A program made the translations under genes and the position numbers. A stretch of DNA of 64,000 bases, taken from NCBI RefSeq assembly GCF_005146945.1, contig NZ_SWMS01000001.1, positions 434,001 through 498,000 on the forward strand, in the 5' to 3' direction. Every line of letters starts with the position of its first letter. The first letter of the stretch is position 1. The notes beneath the pieces are model-generated. The model saw only the letters and a program-made list of their open reading frames with translations. It searched no databases and was not told the DNA's origin. The stretch is from Prauserella endophytica. Lineage in GTDB: Bacteria > Actinomycetota > Actinomycetes > Mycobacteriales > Pseudonocardiaceae. Below are positions 7,769-16,337 of this stretch, piece after piece.

Positions 7769-8611
7769 ATGGGTACGACGACACAGCGGCTGACCTCCCG
7801 CCTGCCGATGATCGGTGACAAGACCGACCGCAAGGACGTGGTCGCCGTCGTGAAGCTACACGGCGTGATCAACCCACAGCCGACGCCGCTGGCGAGAGGA
7901 GTGATCAACCTCGCCGCGGTGGAGACCGCGCTGACCAGGGCCTTCGATCATGATCGGCTCAAAGCGGTCGCCCTGCAGATCAACTCTCCCGGCGGCGCGC
8001 CGACGCAGTCGGGGCTGATCGCGGAGCGCATCCGGCAACTGGCCGACAAGAAGAACGTGCCGGTGCTCGCGTTCGCCGAGGACCTCGCCGCCTCCGGCGG
8101 GTACTGGCTGGCGTGCGCCGCCGACGAGATCTTCGCCCACCGGACCTCGCTGGTCGGCTCGATCGGCGTGATCAGCGGCGGCTTCGGGTTCACCGGCCTG
8201 CTCGACCGGTTCGGCGTCGAGCGCAGGTTGTACACGGCGGGCAAGAACAAGTCGAGGCTCGACCCGTTCAGCCCGGAGAAGCCCGAGGATGTCGAATGGC
8301 TCGGCAAGCTCCACAACCAGCTGCACGAGATGTTCGTCGACTGGGTCCGCGAGCGCAGGGGCGACCGGCTGACCAGCGAGGAGGATCTGTTCACCGGTGA
8401 CGTGTGGCTCGGGGCGAAGGCGCAGCGGCTCGGCCTCGTCGACGGGATCGGCAGCCTGCGCGACGTGCTCGGTGAGCGCTACCCGGACGCCGAGATCGTG
8501 TTCGCCGAGCCGAAGAAGCCGCTGCTCGCGCGGCTGGGCATCGGAGCGCCCGCCGCGGCGCTGCTCGACGCCGTGGAAAGCAGGGTCGCGTGGTCACGAT
8601 TCGGCCTGTAG
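7769..8611 (+). CDS. S49-family (SppA/SohB-like) serine protease
   Basis: A 280-residue ClpP-fold peptidase. Ser109 lies in the AASGGYWLACAADEI motif and a Lys dyad partner in AGKNKSR (Lys159 or Lys161). INSPGG forms the oxyanion region, and SLVGSIGV is the usual following strand. No signal peptide or membrane anchor is evident, so a cytoplasmic, membrane-associated role in degrading peptides is likely. It sits 9 bp after the LytS kinase and 64 bp before its response regulator, so it is embedded in that operon, which is unusual for a housekeeping protease. Confidence 0.88.
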   Translation: MGTTTQRLTSRLPMIGDKTDRKDVVAVVKLHGVINPQPTPLARGVINLAAVETALTRAFDHDRLKAVALQINSPGGAPTQSGLIAERIRQLADKKNVPVLAFAEDLAASGGYWLACAADEIFAHRTSLVGSIGVISGGFGFTGLLDRFGVERRLYTAGKNKSRLDPFSPEKPEDVEWLGKLHNQLHEMFVDWVRERRGDRLTSEEDLFTGDVWLGAKAQRLGLVDGIGSLRDVLGERYPDAEIVFAEPKKPLLARLGIGAPAAALLDAVESRVAWSRFGL

Positions 8612-8675
8612 GCGGCGGTTTCCCCCGCTCGCGGTGTAGACATTGGACGCTCGCTTAGGCAGGATGCTTGTCACT

Positions 8676-9497
8676 GTGAGTACTCACGACGACACCCGCA
8701 AGCTCCTCGTCCTCGCGGTGGACGACGAGCTGCACGGGCTTGACCAGCTGCGGCACTGTCTTGAGTCGAACGCGCACGTCGGCCGCGTGATCCCCGCAGT
8801 TGACGCCTCCGAGGCCCTGCGCCTGCTCGGCTCCGAGGACGACGAGATCCGGGTGCGCAAGGAACGGGGCATGCCCCCGGTCGACGCCGTGTTCGCCGAC
8901 ATCAACATGCCCGGCCTGTCGGGAATGGAGATGTCGCGGGTCTTCGCGTCGCTCAACCCCGCGCCGATACTGGTGTTCGTCACCGGCCACGCCACCGAGG
9001 CCGTGGACGCGTTCGACCTCGGCGCCGTCGACTACGTGCTCAAGCCCGCCCGCCAGGAACGGATCGACAAGGCCGTCACCAGGGTCGTGGAGAAGCTGCA
9101 GAGCGCACCGGCGCGCGGCGAAGCCGGGCCCACGGGCGAGACCGTGAAGACCGACGACGAGGTGATCCCGGTCGAGCTCGCGGGCACGACCAAGCTGATC
9201 CCGCGCTCGTCGGTGCGCTGGGTCGAGGCGCAGGGCGACTACGCCAGGCTGTTCACCAACGAGGGCAGCCACCTCGTGCGCATCCCGCTGGCCCAGCTGG
9301 AGGAGCGCTGGGAGAAGGCGGGCTTCGTGCGCATCCACCGGTCGTTCCTGGTGGCGCTACCGCTGATCACCGAGCTGCGCATGGGCCAGGGCGGCTACCA
9401 GGTCGTGATCGGCAACGAGGAGAAGGTCCTTCCGGTCAGCAGGCGGCACACCCGTGAGCTCAAGGACAGGCTGGTCGGCTCGTCCCGCGCCGGATAG
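8676..9497 (+). CDS. LytTR-family response regulator
   Basis: A 273-residue two-domain regulator. The receiver has the acidic pair Asp16-Asp17, phospho-acceptor Asp75 in FADINMPG, and the conserved Lys in DYVLKPA. The C-terminal LytTR DNA-binding domain spans about 150-265 and contains IPRSSVRWVEAQGDYARLF and RIHRSFLVAL. It is the cognate partner of the LytS kinase upstream and probably acts on the transporter genes that follow. Start codon options are GTG 8676, ATG 8664 and TTG 8643; the AGGCAGG site just before 8664 fits GTG 8676 best. Confidence 0.92.
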   Translation: MSTHDDTRKLLVLAVDDELHGLDQLRHCLESNAHVGRVIPAVDASEALRLLGSEDDEIRVRKERGMPPVDAVFADINMPGLSGMEMSRVFASLNPAPILVFVTGHATEAVDAFDLGAVDYVLKPARQERIDKAVTRVVEKLQSAPARGEAGPTGETVKTDDEVIPVELAGTTKLIPRSSVRWVEAQGDYARLFTNEGSHLVRIPLAQLEERWEKAGFVRIHRSFLVALPLITELRMGQGGYQVVIGNEEKVLPVSRRHTRELKDRLVGSSRAG

Positions 9498-9502
9498 CCG
9501 AC

Positions 9503-9979
9503 ATGACCGACGACTTCTACCGCAGTGTCGGAGGCATCCGCGAGCCGGATCCGACGCTCGGAAAGAGCGTCCAGCCAGAGCCCGCGCCCGAACCGGTGCT
9601 GCCCGAGCCCGAGCCGCCGCCGAGGGTCAGACGGCAGCGCGTCGTGCTCGCCGAACCCAGCCGCAGCGCGGGCTCGCTGCGCGCCCGGGTCGAGCTCGAG
9701 CAGCAGACCAGCTGGGGTGAGCTGCTGATCAAGGACCTGATCAAGGTCCAGCTCCGGTCGGGTGTCGCACTCGCGCTGCTCGTGGTGGTGGTGCTCGGCG
9801 CCCTGCCCGCGGCGTTCTTCGTCTGGCCCGCGTTCACCGACCTGCGCTTCGTCGGCATCCCGCTGCCCTGGCTGCTGCTCGGCGTGGCGCCCTTCCCGCT
9901 CCTGTTCGGGGTCGGCCTGTGGTACAACCGGCTGGCCGAGCGGCACGAACGCGACTTCGTCGACATGATCGAGAACTGA
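9503..9979 (+). CDS. DUF485-like small membrane partner of the symporter
   Basis: A 158-residue protein with a proline/glutamate-rich cytoplasmic N-terminus (about residues 20-60), two membrane segments (about 87-110 and 118-140) and the ending LWYNRLAERHERDFVDMIEN. That ending resembles DUF485 (E. coli YjcH), which is co-transcribed with the acetate permease ActP. It lies 5 bp after the LytTR regulator and 39 bp before the symporter. The N-terminal extension is longer than in YjcH. DUF485 assignment is by context plus C-terminal similarity, so it is moderately sure. Confidence 0.75.
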   Translation: MTDDFYRSVGGIREPDPTLGKSVQPEPAPEPVLPEPEPPPRVRRQRVVLAEPSRSAGSLRARVELEQQTSWGELLIKDLIKVQLRSGVALALLVVVVLGALPAAFFVWPAFTDLRFVGIPLPWLLLGVAPFPLLFGVGLWYNRLAERHERDFVDMIEN

Positions 9980-10018
9980 GCCGGCGGCGCGGTACCGGAC
10001 TTTTGCGAGGATCTGCCC

Positions 10019-11779
10019 GTGCAGGTGAACCCGTGGGCGCTGACCAGCGTCGGGCTGGTCATGGTGGTGACCTACTACCTCGGTCGCCGCACGTCCCGGT
10101 TCGCCCGCAGCACCCACGACTTCCTCGTCGCCCGCCGCACCGTGCGGTCGCGGCGCAACGCCGCCGCCATCTCCGGCGAGTACATCTCCGCCGCCTCCTT
10201 CCTCGGCGTCGCCGGACTGGTGCTCAAGGAGGGCGCCGACGCGCTGTGGTTCCCCATCGGCTTCACCGCGGGGTACCTCGCGCTCATGCTGTTCGTCGCC
10301 GCGCCGCTGCGCCGCTCGGGCGCCTACACCCTGCCCGACTTCATGGAGGCGAGGCTCGGGTCCGCGTCGCTGCGCACGCTCTCCACCTGGTTCGTCGTGT
10401 TCATCGGCATCCTCTACATGCTGCCGCAGCTCCAGGGCGCCGGGCTCGCACTGATGGCGATCATGCCCGCGCCCGCCTGGTTGGGTTCCGTGCTGGTGAC
10501 CGTGGTGGTCGCGATCAACGTCATGGGCGGCGGGATGCGGGCGATCACGCTCGTGCAGGCGTTCCAGTACTGGCTGAAGCTCTTCGCCATCGCGATGCCG
10601 ACGTTCGTGCTGTGCGTGGTGTTCTTCGGCAGCGGCGGCTCCGGCTCGGCCGGCTCGCTGGGCCAGCAGCCCCCACCCCGGTTCACCGACGACACCACGG
10701 TCTCCATCGAGACGGACGTGGTACTGCACGTCGACCAGCCGACGCTCGTGCGCGTCGACGACCAGGAGACGGTGTGGCTGCCTGGCACCGACTACCCCGT
10801 CGGCACCGGCACCGAACTGTTCTTCGCCGAGGACGCCAGGGTGCCGGTGGTCACCGACGGCGCGCTCACGAACGAGAGCTGGCTGCGGCCGACCGAGGAC
10901 GCGACCGACCTGCTCTCCACGTACTCGCTGATGTTCGCCCTCTTCCTCGGCACGATGGGCCTGCCGCACGTGCTCGTGCGCTTCTACACCAACCCCGACG
11001 GCAAGGCGGCGCGGCGCACGACCGTGCAGGTGCTGCTGCTGCTCGGCCTGTTCTACCTGTTCCCGGTGATGATCGGTGCCCTGTCGCGCATGTACGTGCC
11101 CGAGCTGCTCGTCACCGGCAACACCGACGCCGCAGTGCTCAAGGTGCCGTCGGCGATGGTGCCGGGGGTGTTGGGCCAGATCCTCGTGGCGATCACGGCC
11201 GCGGGCGCGTTCGCGGCGTTCCTGGCGACCGCGTCCGGCCTGCTCGTGAGCGTGTCCGGAGTCATCGCGACGGACCTGCTCGCAGGCAAGGTCAGGGACT
11301 TCAGGGTGGCGACGATCGTCGTGGCCGCCGTGCCGGCCGGGCTGGCCGTGCTGCTGCCGATCGACGACCTCTCGCTCACCGTCGGCATGTCGTTCGCGCT
11401 CGCCGCGTCCACCTTCTGCCCGTTGCTGGTGCTCGGCATCTGGTGGCGGAAGCTGACCTGGCTCGGCGCGATGGCCGGCATGTGCGTGGGCGGCGGGCTA
11501 GTGCTCACCGCGGTGGTGCTCGGCGCCATCAGCGAGCGAACCGGCGGCTGGGCGCCGTGGTTCATCCATCAGCCTGCCCTGTTCACCGTGCCCGCGGCGT
11601 TCCTCTTCACGATCGTCGTGAGCCTCGGCACCGCGAGGCGTGTGCCCGACGACGTCAACGCGGTGATGCTCCGCCTGCACGCCCCCGACCCGCTCGGCTT
11701 CATGCGCGACCGCGCCGTCGCACGCTTCGGCAGGGCCGAGGAACGCGTGCGCACCGGCAGGGGACGCCACCGGAAATGA
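10019..11779 (+). CDS. Sodium:solute symporter, cation/acetate type (ActP-like)
   Basis: A 586-residue SSS-family transporter with about 13 membrane segments. Family signatures are YLGRRTSRFARSTHDFLVA, SGEYISAASFLGVAG, the GTMGLPHVLVRFYT motif, and AAGAFAAFLATASGLL. An extended hydrophilic segment (about 215-300) is typical of acetate permeases. The likely substrates are acetate, pyruvate or another short monocarboxylate with Na+. GTG is the start, with GAGGAT upstream. Placement after a LytS/LytTR pair and a DUF485-like gene suggests signal-induced uptake, as known for pyruvate-sensing LytS-type systems. Confidence 0.9.
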   Translation: MQVNPWALTSVGLVMVVTYYLGRRTSRFARSTHDFLVARRTVRSRRNAAAISGEYISAASFLGVAGLVLKEGADALWFPIGFTAGYLALMLFVAAPLRRSGAYTLPDFMEARLGSASLRTLSTWFVVFIGILYMLPQLQGAGLALMAIMPAPAWLGSVLVTVVVAINVMGGGMRAITLVQAFQYWLKLFAIAMPTFVLCVVFFGSGGSGSAGSLGQQPPPRFTDDTTVSIETDVVLHVDQPTLVRVDDQETVWLPGTDYPVGTGTELFFAEDARVPVVTDGALTNESWLRPTEDATDLLSTYSLMFALFLGTMGLPHVLVRFYTNPDGKAARRTTVQVLLLLGLFYLFPVMIGALSRMYVPELLVTGNTDAAVLKVPSAMVPGVLGQILVAITAAGAFAAFLATASGLLVSVSGVIATDLLAGKVRDFRVATIVVAAVPAGLAVLLPIDDLSLTVGMSFALAASTFCPLLVLGIWWRKLTWLGAMAGMCVGGGLVLTAVVLGAISERTGGWAPWFIHQPALFTVPAAFLFTIVVSLGTARRVPDDVNAVMLRLHAPDPLGFMRDRAVARFGRAEERVRTGRGRHRK

Positions 11780-11824
11780 GGGTCTTCACCTGAGGGCAAC
11801 GGCCTCACATGCGACGATGGGAGC

Positions 11825-12178
11825 GTGGTGAACCCCGGCGAAGTACCGACGGCTTCCGTGTCCGACCTGCCGTCGCAGGACCTCGTGCTGCTCGACGTTC
11901 GCGAGCCCGACGAGTGGGCCGCGGGGCACGCCCCTGAGGCGATACACATCCCGCTTGGCGACCTGCCTGCCAGGGCCGGTGAACTGGCCGAGCTCCCCGA
12001 CGACAAGCCGCTCTACGTCGTGTGCCGCAGCGGAGGCCGCTCGGCGAGGGCGGCCATGTGGCTCAACGCCGCGGGCATCGCCGACGCGATCAACGTCGCG
12101 GGCGGCATGAAGTCGTGGCACACCGAGGGCCGCCCGCTGGTCGGCGACCGTGAGGGTGTGCCGCCCGAGGTGCTCTGA
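11825..12178 (+). CDS. Single-domain rhodanese (sulfurtransferase)
   Basis: A 117-residue rhodanese-like domain with catalytic Cys67 in the loop CRSGGRS, the LLDVREPDEWAAGHAPEAIHIPL start motif, and the INVAGGMKSW ending. Such single-domain proteins transfer sulfane sulfur to thiols or cyanide and often serve sulfur relay or redox homeostasis in the cytoplasm. It lies 3 bp upstream of the DUF4328-like membrane gene and may be co-transcribed with it. Confidence 0.92.
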   Translation: MVNPGEVPTASVSDLPSQDLVLLDVREPDEWAAGHAPEAIHIPLGDLPARAGELAELPDDKPLYVVCRSGGRSARAAMWLNAAGIADAINVAGGMKSWHTEGRPLVGDREGVPPEVL

Positions 12179-12181
12179 ACC

Positions 12182-13093
12182 ATGCAGCACTGGCAGCCGC
12201 GGGGCCGGATGCGCGTGCGGTGGGTCGCGAGCGTGCCCGCCGGCGCAGCCCCGCGCCGCCGTGCGCGGGCACCGGAGCCCTACACCGGGCCGCCGTTCTA
12301 CCCGACACCCCCGCGCTGGGGCTTCCCGAATCTCGCGTGGCGCAGGCCCACGGCCGTGCCGGGCACGGCGTCGGGGGCCCCCGTGCCGTTGCAGCGGCTG
12401 CGCATGATCGCCCGCAACGCGGTGACGCTGCTGTGGACGCTCGCCGGGCTGGCCGTCGTCGCGGGCGGCGCCGAGATCTGGCGGTACGTGCTGCTGGTGC
12501 AGAGCCGCGACTCCGCGCTGAGCCCCGGCGTGGTCGGCGCGTCCGACGCGCTCGTGCTGTCGTTCTCGCTGCTGACCTTCGTGATGGCCCTGTTCGCCAT
12601 CGCGGCCACCGTGTGGTGGCTGTTCGTGGCCCGCTCCGCCGCCGCCGACGAGGTGGGAGAGGAGCCGCCGCGCCCGGCCTGGCAGGTGCTGCTTGGCACG
12701 CTCGTGCCGGGTCCCAATCTCGTGCTCGCCGGTCCGATCCTCGCCGAGCTGGAGCACGCGACCCTTCGCCGCTCGCGCGAGCGGCGGCCCCGGCCGTCGC
12801 GGCTGGTGCTCGCCTGGTGGGGGACGTGGCTGCTCAACGCCGTGCTGCTGGTGCTGACCGTGGTCTGGCGGATGCGGGACGGTGTGCAGGCCGATGCCGA
12901 TGGTGTGTTGCTCTCGGCGCTCACGGACCTCTCCGCGGCCGGGCTCGCGGTGCTGACGGCCCTCGTGGTGAACCGGTTCACGCGCCTGCTGGCGCCCATC
13001 GAGGGCCGGATCCTCCGCCCGCTGCGCGTGGTGAAGGTCAGCGGCGCGCCCGACCTGCCGCGCCGCACCCGCCCGGCCACAGCGAGCCGCTGA
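12182..13093 (+). CDS. DUF4328-like membrane protein
   Basis: A 303-residue protein with a basic/proline-rich cytoplasmic N-terminus (about 1-70) and four predicted membrane segments (about 78-100, 118-145, 212-235 and 245-265). The loop WQVLLGTLVPGPNLVLAGPILAELEHA resembles DUF4328 proteins of actinobacteria. The function is unknown. It is convergent with the P450 gene, with a 21-bp tandem repeat tract between the two stops. Confidence 0.65.
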   Translation: MQHWQPRGRMRVRWVASVPAGAAPRRRARAPEPYTGPPFYPTPPRWGFPNLAWRRPTAVPGTASGAPVPLQRLRMIARNAVTLLWTLAGLAVVAGGAEIWRYVLLVQSRDSALSPGVVGASDALVLSFSLLTFVMALFAIAATVWWLFVARSAAADEVGEEPPRPAWQVLLGTLVPGPNLVLAGPILAELEHATLRRSRERRPRPSRLVLAWWGTWLLNAVLLVLTVVWRMRDGVQADADGVLLSALTDLSAAGLAVLTALVVNRFTRLLAPIEGRILRPLRVVKVSGAPDLPRRTRPATASR

Positions 13094-13094
13094 C

Positions 13095-13186
13095 CCGCGA
13101 GTCCCCCGCTCCGGCCCGCGAGTCCCCCGCTCTGACCCGCGAGTTGCCCGCTCCGGCCCGCGAGTCCCCCGCTCCGGCCCGCGAGT
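13095..13186. repeat. 21-bp tandem repeat, five phased copies
   Basis: The octamer CCGCGAGT begins at 13095, 13116, 13137, 13158 and 13179, an exact 21-bp period. The interval is mostly CCCCGCTCCGGC, with TCTGAC or TTG variants. It fills the short gap between the convergent DUF4328-like and P450 genes. It does not form a clean hairpin with a T-run, so it is described as a minisatellite-type tract rather than a terminator. Confidence 0.85.
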
Positions 13187-13201
13187 TGTGCGTTCCCGAG
13201 G

Positions 13202-14371
13202 TCAGCCCGTGGTCACCGGAAGCGTGCGCAGGCCCCGGATGACGAACTCGGGCCGCCGCTCCGGCTGCCGGGCGAGGCGCAGCCCCGGCAGCTGCTCCCG
13301 CAGCGCCGCGAGCGCGGCCGCGATCTCGATCCGCGCGAGTGGCGCACCGAGGCAGTAGTGGATGCCCGCGCCGAAGCCGAGGTGCGGGTTGGGTGAGCGG
13401 CCGATGTCGAACGTGTCGGGCTCCGTGAACACCCCGGGATCCCGCGCGGCGGCGCCCAGCAGCGCCGCGATCTTCTGGCCCTTCGCCACCCGCTGCCCCG
13501 CGATCTCCACGTCGGCGGTGGCCGTGCGCTCGAAGAGCTGCAGCGGCGAGTCGAACCGGATCAGCTCCTCGGTGGCCGGCTCGACCAGCTCGGGGTCGGC
13601 TACCAGCCGCTCCCACTGCTCTCGGTGGGTCAGCAGCGCGGTGGTGCCGTTGCCGATCACGTTCACGGTCGCCTCGTGACCCGCCATGAGCAGCAGCACG
13701 CCCGTGGCCACCACCTCGTCGCCGGTCAGGTCGGCCGCGACCAGGTGGCTGAGCAGGTCGTCGCCGGGCCGCTCGGAGCGCTCGGCCGCGAGTCCCCTCA
13801 GGTACCCGGCGAACGACTCCGCGGCCTCCTCCGCCTCCCGGCGCCGCTGCTCCGGCAGGCCGTACTCGTACATCTTCACGATCTGGTTGCTCCAGCCCAC
13901 CAGTTGCGGGCCCATGTCCTCGGGCACGCCCAGCAGCTCGGCGATCACGGCGACCGGCAGTGGCTGGGCGACGTGGTAGAGCAGGTCGGCCTCGCCGTTC
14001 GCGGTGAGCTCGTCGGCCAGCGTGCCCACCAGGCGTGCGGCGAGCGCCTCGACCGTGGGGCGCAGGCGCTGGACGTGACCGCGCGCGAACGCCGACGACA
14101 CGCGCTTGCGCAGCCGGGTGTGCGCGGGTGGCTCGTTCTCCAGCAGCGAGTTCCGGTGCAGCAGGTTGAACGACGCGAACTGCTCCACCGGCGTCGCGTC
14201 GGTCCAGATCCGGCCGAGCGAGCGGTGCCGCAGCACCGCGCCCGCCGCGGCGTGGGAGACGGCGATGAACTGACCTAGTCCCTCGTGCCAGTGCACCTCA
14301 CCCTTCTTGCGCAGCTCGGCGAAGACCGGGTAGGGATCGGCGAGAAAACCGGGGTCGCGAGGATCGAACAC
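13202..14371 (-). CDS. Cytochrome P450
   Basis: A 389-residue soluble bacterial P450. The heme-binding loop HLGFGAGIHYCLGAPLARIE places the thiolate ligand at Cys340. The I-helix is LLMAGHEATVN, with Ala where many family members have the conserved Thr. The K-helix is EELIRF, and a PERR-type region follows. Closest in style to CYP107/CYP105-like actinobacterial monooxygenases. No ferredoxin, ferredoxin reductase or biosynthetic cluster is adjacent, so substrate and redox partner are unknown. ATG 14371 gives the expected MFDPRDPGFLADPYPVF opening. Confidence 0.95.
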   Translation of the reverse strand: MFDPRDPGFLADPYPVFAELRKKGEVHWHEGLGQFIAVSHAAAGAVLRHRSLGRIWTDATPVEQFASFNLLHRNSLLENEPPAHTRLRKRVSSAFARGHVQRLRPTVEALAARLVGTLADELTANGEADLLYHVAQPLPVAVIAELLGVPEDMGPQLVGWSNQIVKMYEYGLPEQRRREAEEAAESFAGYLRGLAAERSERPGDDLLSHLVAADLTGDEVVATGVLLLMAGHEATVNVIGNGTTALLTHREQWERLVADPELVEPATEELIRFDSPLQLFERTATADVEIAGQRVAKGQKIAALLGAAARDPGVFTEPDTFDIGRSPNPHLGFGAGIHYCLGAPLARIEIAAALAALREQLPGLRLARQPERRPEFVIRGLRTLPVTTG

Positions 14372-14438
14372 CCGCCGACCTTAGCGCCGGACGGAGTCGA
14401 GTAGCGTTTTCGCGAGACGTGACGCGGGAGGCGAGAAC

Positions 14439-15314
14439 GTGGGCAAGGGTGCGCGGAAGAAGGGCCCCAAGAAGGACCGCAGGCCCAAGGTCAGGGACGT
14501 GTTCGTCGCGCGGCCGTTCGAGGGGCTCGCGGCGGAACCCGAGCTGATCGCGATGCGTGAGTTCGTGCCGTCGGCCACGGCGACGCTCCAGCTGGCGGGC
14601 GAGCCCGAGCGGAAGGTCACGCTCGGCACGGTCCTGCCGATGGCCGCAGCGGCGTTCGTGCGCTCCGACGGCGAGGTGTTCATCGGGATGCAGGTGCAGA
14701 CCCGGTCCTCCGACATCAGCCGTGACCTCGGCCGTTCGCTGCGCTGGGCGCTCGATGCCAAGCCGGGCGACGTCCTCTCGGTGCCCGACACCACGAGCGA
14801 GCCCGCCGAGGGCGAGCGGCTGCAGGACCTCCTGGTCGCCGACGCCGAGCTCGAGGTGACCCTGCACAAGGACTTCTCGTGGTGGCTGCCCGAGGACAGC
14901 GACGCCACCGGCGACGTGGCGATGTCGCTGGAGCGGGCCAACGCCGCGATCATGCCGACCGAGCGGCTCAGCACGGGCGCCTACTGGGTGCTCGCCGGCG
15001 AGAAGGCGCACCTGCGCTGGGTGTGGCCCGCCGACGAGAACCGCCTGTTGCAAGCGCTTGCGCGGCTGTCTGCGGCGGGTGAGCTGTCGCTCGGCGAGGA
15101 GTCCCGCTACGCCGGTTCGTTCCGTGCCCACGGCCTGCTCGTGCCGGTGTGGGACCTCGATCCCGAGGCGCACGCGCGCGAGTGGATCGAGCCGGCGAAG
15201 GAACTCGGCACGCGCCTGCAGCGGGCGCTGGAGTCGCTGGACGACGAGCCGCTCAACGCCGCCGAGCGGCGGTCCCGTGACGGCCTGATCGGACGCCAGC
15301 TCACGCTTCGCTGA
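14439..15314 (+). CDS. DUF5926-family protein
   Basis: A 291-residue protein that begins with a basic, nucleic-acid-binding-like segment (GKGARKKGPKKDRRPKVRD) followed by a domain conserved throughout actinobacteria. Landmarks are FVARPFEGLAAEPELIAMREFVPSA, VQTRSSDISRDLGRSLRWAL and EKAHLRWVWPADENRLL. No enzymatic motif is evident, and the function is unknown. It overlaps the DUF952 gene start by one base. DUF5926 naming is from recall of the family's conserved opening. Confidence 0.8.
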   Translation: MGKGARKKGPKKDRRPKVRDVFVARPFEGLAAEPELIAMREFVPSATATLQLAGEPERKVTLGTVLPMAAAAFVRSDGEVFIGMQVQTRSSDISRDLGRSLRWALDAKPGDVLSVPDTTSEPAEGERLQDLLVADAELEVTLHKDFSWWLPEDSDATGDVAMSLERANAAIMPTERLSTGAYWVLAGEKAHLRWVWPADENRLLQALARLSAAGELSLGEESRYAGSFRAHGLLVPVWDLDPEAHAREWIEPAKELGTRLQRALESLDDEPLNAAERRSRDGLIGRQLTLR

Positions 15315-15673
15315 TGATCCTCCACATCTGCCCCGAGGCCGAATGGGCGGTCGTGCCGGACGGCGGGGCGTACCACGCGGCGTCGCTCGACGACGTCGGG
15401 TTCGTGCACTGCTCCGATCCGGGCACCGTGCACTTCCCGGCGACGGCCCTCTACCGCGGCCGTACCGACCTGCTGTTGCTGCGCATCGACCCGGAGCGCC
15501 TCGACGTGCCGCTGCGCTGGGAGCCCGCCGTGCCGCCCTCGCCGGGTGCGCCCTGGTTCCCGCACGTCTACGGGCCGATCCGGAAGGACGCCGTGGTCTC
15601 CGTGCACCGTTTCCCGCCGGAGCAGGATGGTTCCTTCCGGCTGCCCGCCGAGCTGGCCGTGATCAACGCCTGA
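15314..15673 (+). CDS. DUF952-domain protein
   Basis: A 119-residue protein with the DUF952 features YHAASLDDVGFVHCSDPGTV near the N-terminus and WFPHVYGPIRKDAVVSVHRF toward the end. The conserved His and Cys near residue 34 are family traits. Members are stand-alone or fused to acetyltransferase-like proteins, and the function is unknown. It overlaps the DUF5926 stop by one base (TGATG), so the two are probably translationally coupled. Confidence 0.88.
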   Translation: MILHICPEAEWAVVPDGGAYHAASLDDVGFVHCSDPGTVHFPATALYRGRTDLLLLRIDPERLDVPLRWEPAVPPSPGAPWFPHVYGPIRKDAVVSVHRFPPEQDGSFRLPAELAVINA

Positions 15674-15827
15674 GCCTGCCGGGGCAACCTCGCGGGCCCC
15701 TGCGACGTGGACACGTCAGCCAGCTACGGGCGGCGCGGAGGGAGACGTTACGGTGACCGCAGTCTTGCCTGCCATCCTGAGGGGGGATGGCTGGGCGGCC
15801 ACCGCGCGCCAGGAGAGGGGATCGGCC

Positions 15828-16337
15828 GTGCCGGGCGACCTCACGGACTTCGCTGAGTTCGTCGAGGCCAACCTGCCCGGGTTGCTCCGCTACGGCCACG
15901 CGCTGGCGGGCAACCCACACGACGCGGCCGACCTCGTGCAGACGGTGCTGGAGAAGATCGGCTCCCGCTGGTCGCACGTCCTGCACAAGACCGGAGACCC
16001 GCTCGCGTACGTGCGCCGATCGATGGCCAACGCGCACATCAGCCGGTGGCGGCGGCTGCGCAGGGAGAACCTCGTCGCGGACATCCCCGAGCCCAGCGCC
16101 TTCACGCCGGCCGACCCGTTCGAACACGAGCCGCTGTGGCAGGCGCTGCGGGACCTACCGCCGAGGCAACGCGCGGTCATCGTGCTGCGTTACTACGAAG
16201 GATTGTCCGAAGCCGAGATCGCCGCGTCCCTGGGCGTCAGCCCCGGCACGGTGAAGAGCCAGGCCAGCAAGGCCATCGCCTCGCTGCGCGGCAAGCTGCG
16301 CGGTGACGAGGAGACCGAAGGGAGGGAAGCGGTGTGA
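15828..16337 (+). CDS. SigE-family (SigE50-type) ECF sigma factor
   Basis: A 169-residue sigma-70 factor of the actinobacterial SigE-family type. Region 2 is FAEFVEANLPGLLRYGHALAGNPHDAADLVQ and region 4 is LPPRQRAVIVLRYYEGLSEAEIAASLGVSPGTVKSQASKAI. GTG 15828 has an excellent AGGAGAGGGG site and the usual family start. GTG 15753 also has a GGAGGGAGA site and would add 25 residues, so two starts cannot be excluded. It is coupled by a 4-base overlap to the membrane protein that follows, the normal partner arrangement for this group. Confidence 0.92.
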   Translation: MPGDLTDFAEFVEANLPGLLRYGHALAGNPHDAADLVQTVLEKIGSRWSHVLHKTGDPLAYVRRSMANAHISRWRRLRRENLVADIPEPSAFTPADPFEHEPLWQALRDLPPRQRAVIVLRYYEGLSEAEIAASLGVSPGTVKSQASKAIASLRGKLRGDEETEGREAV

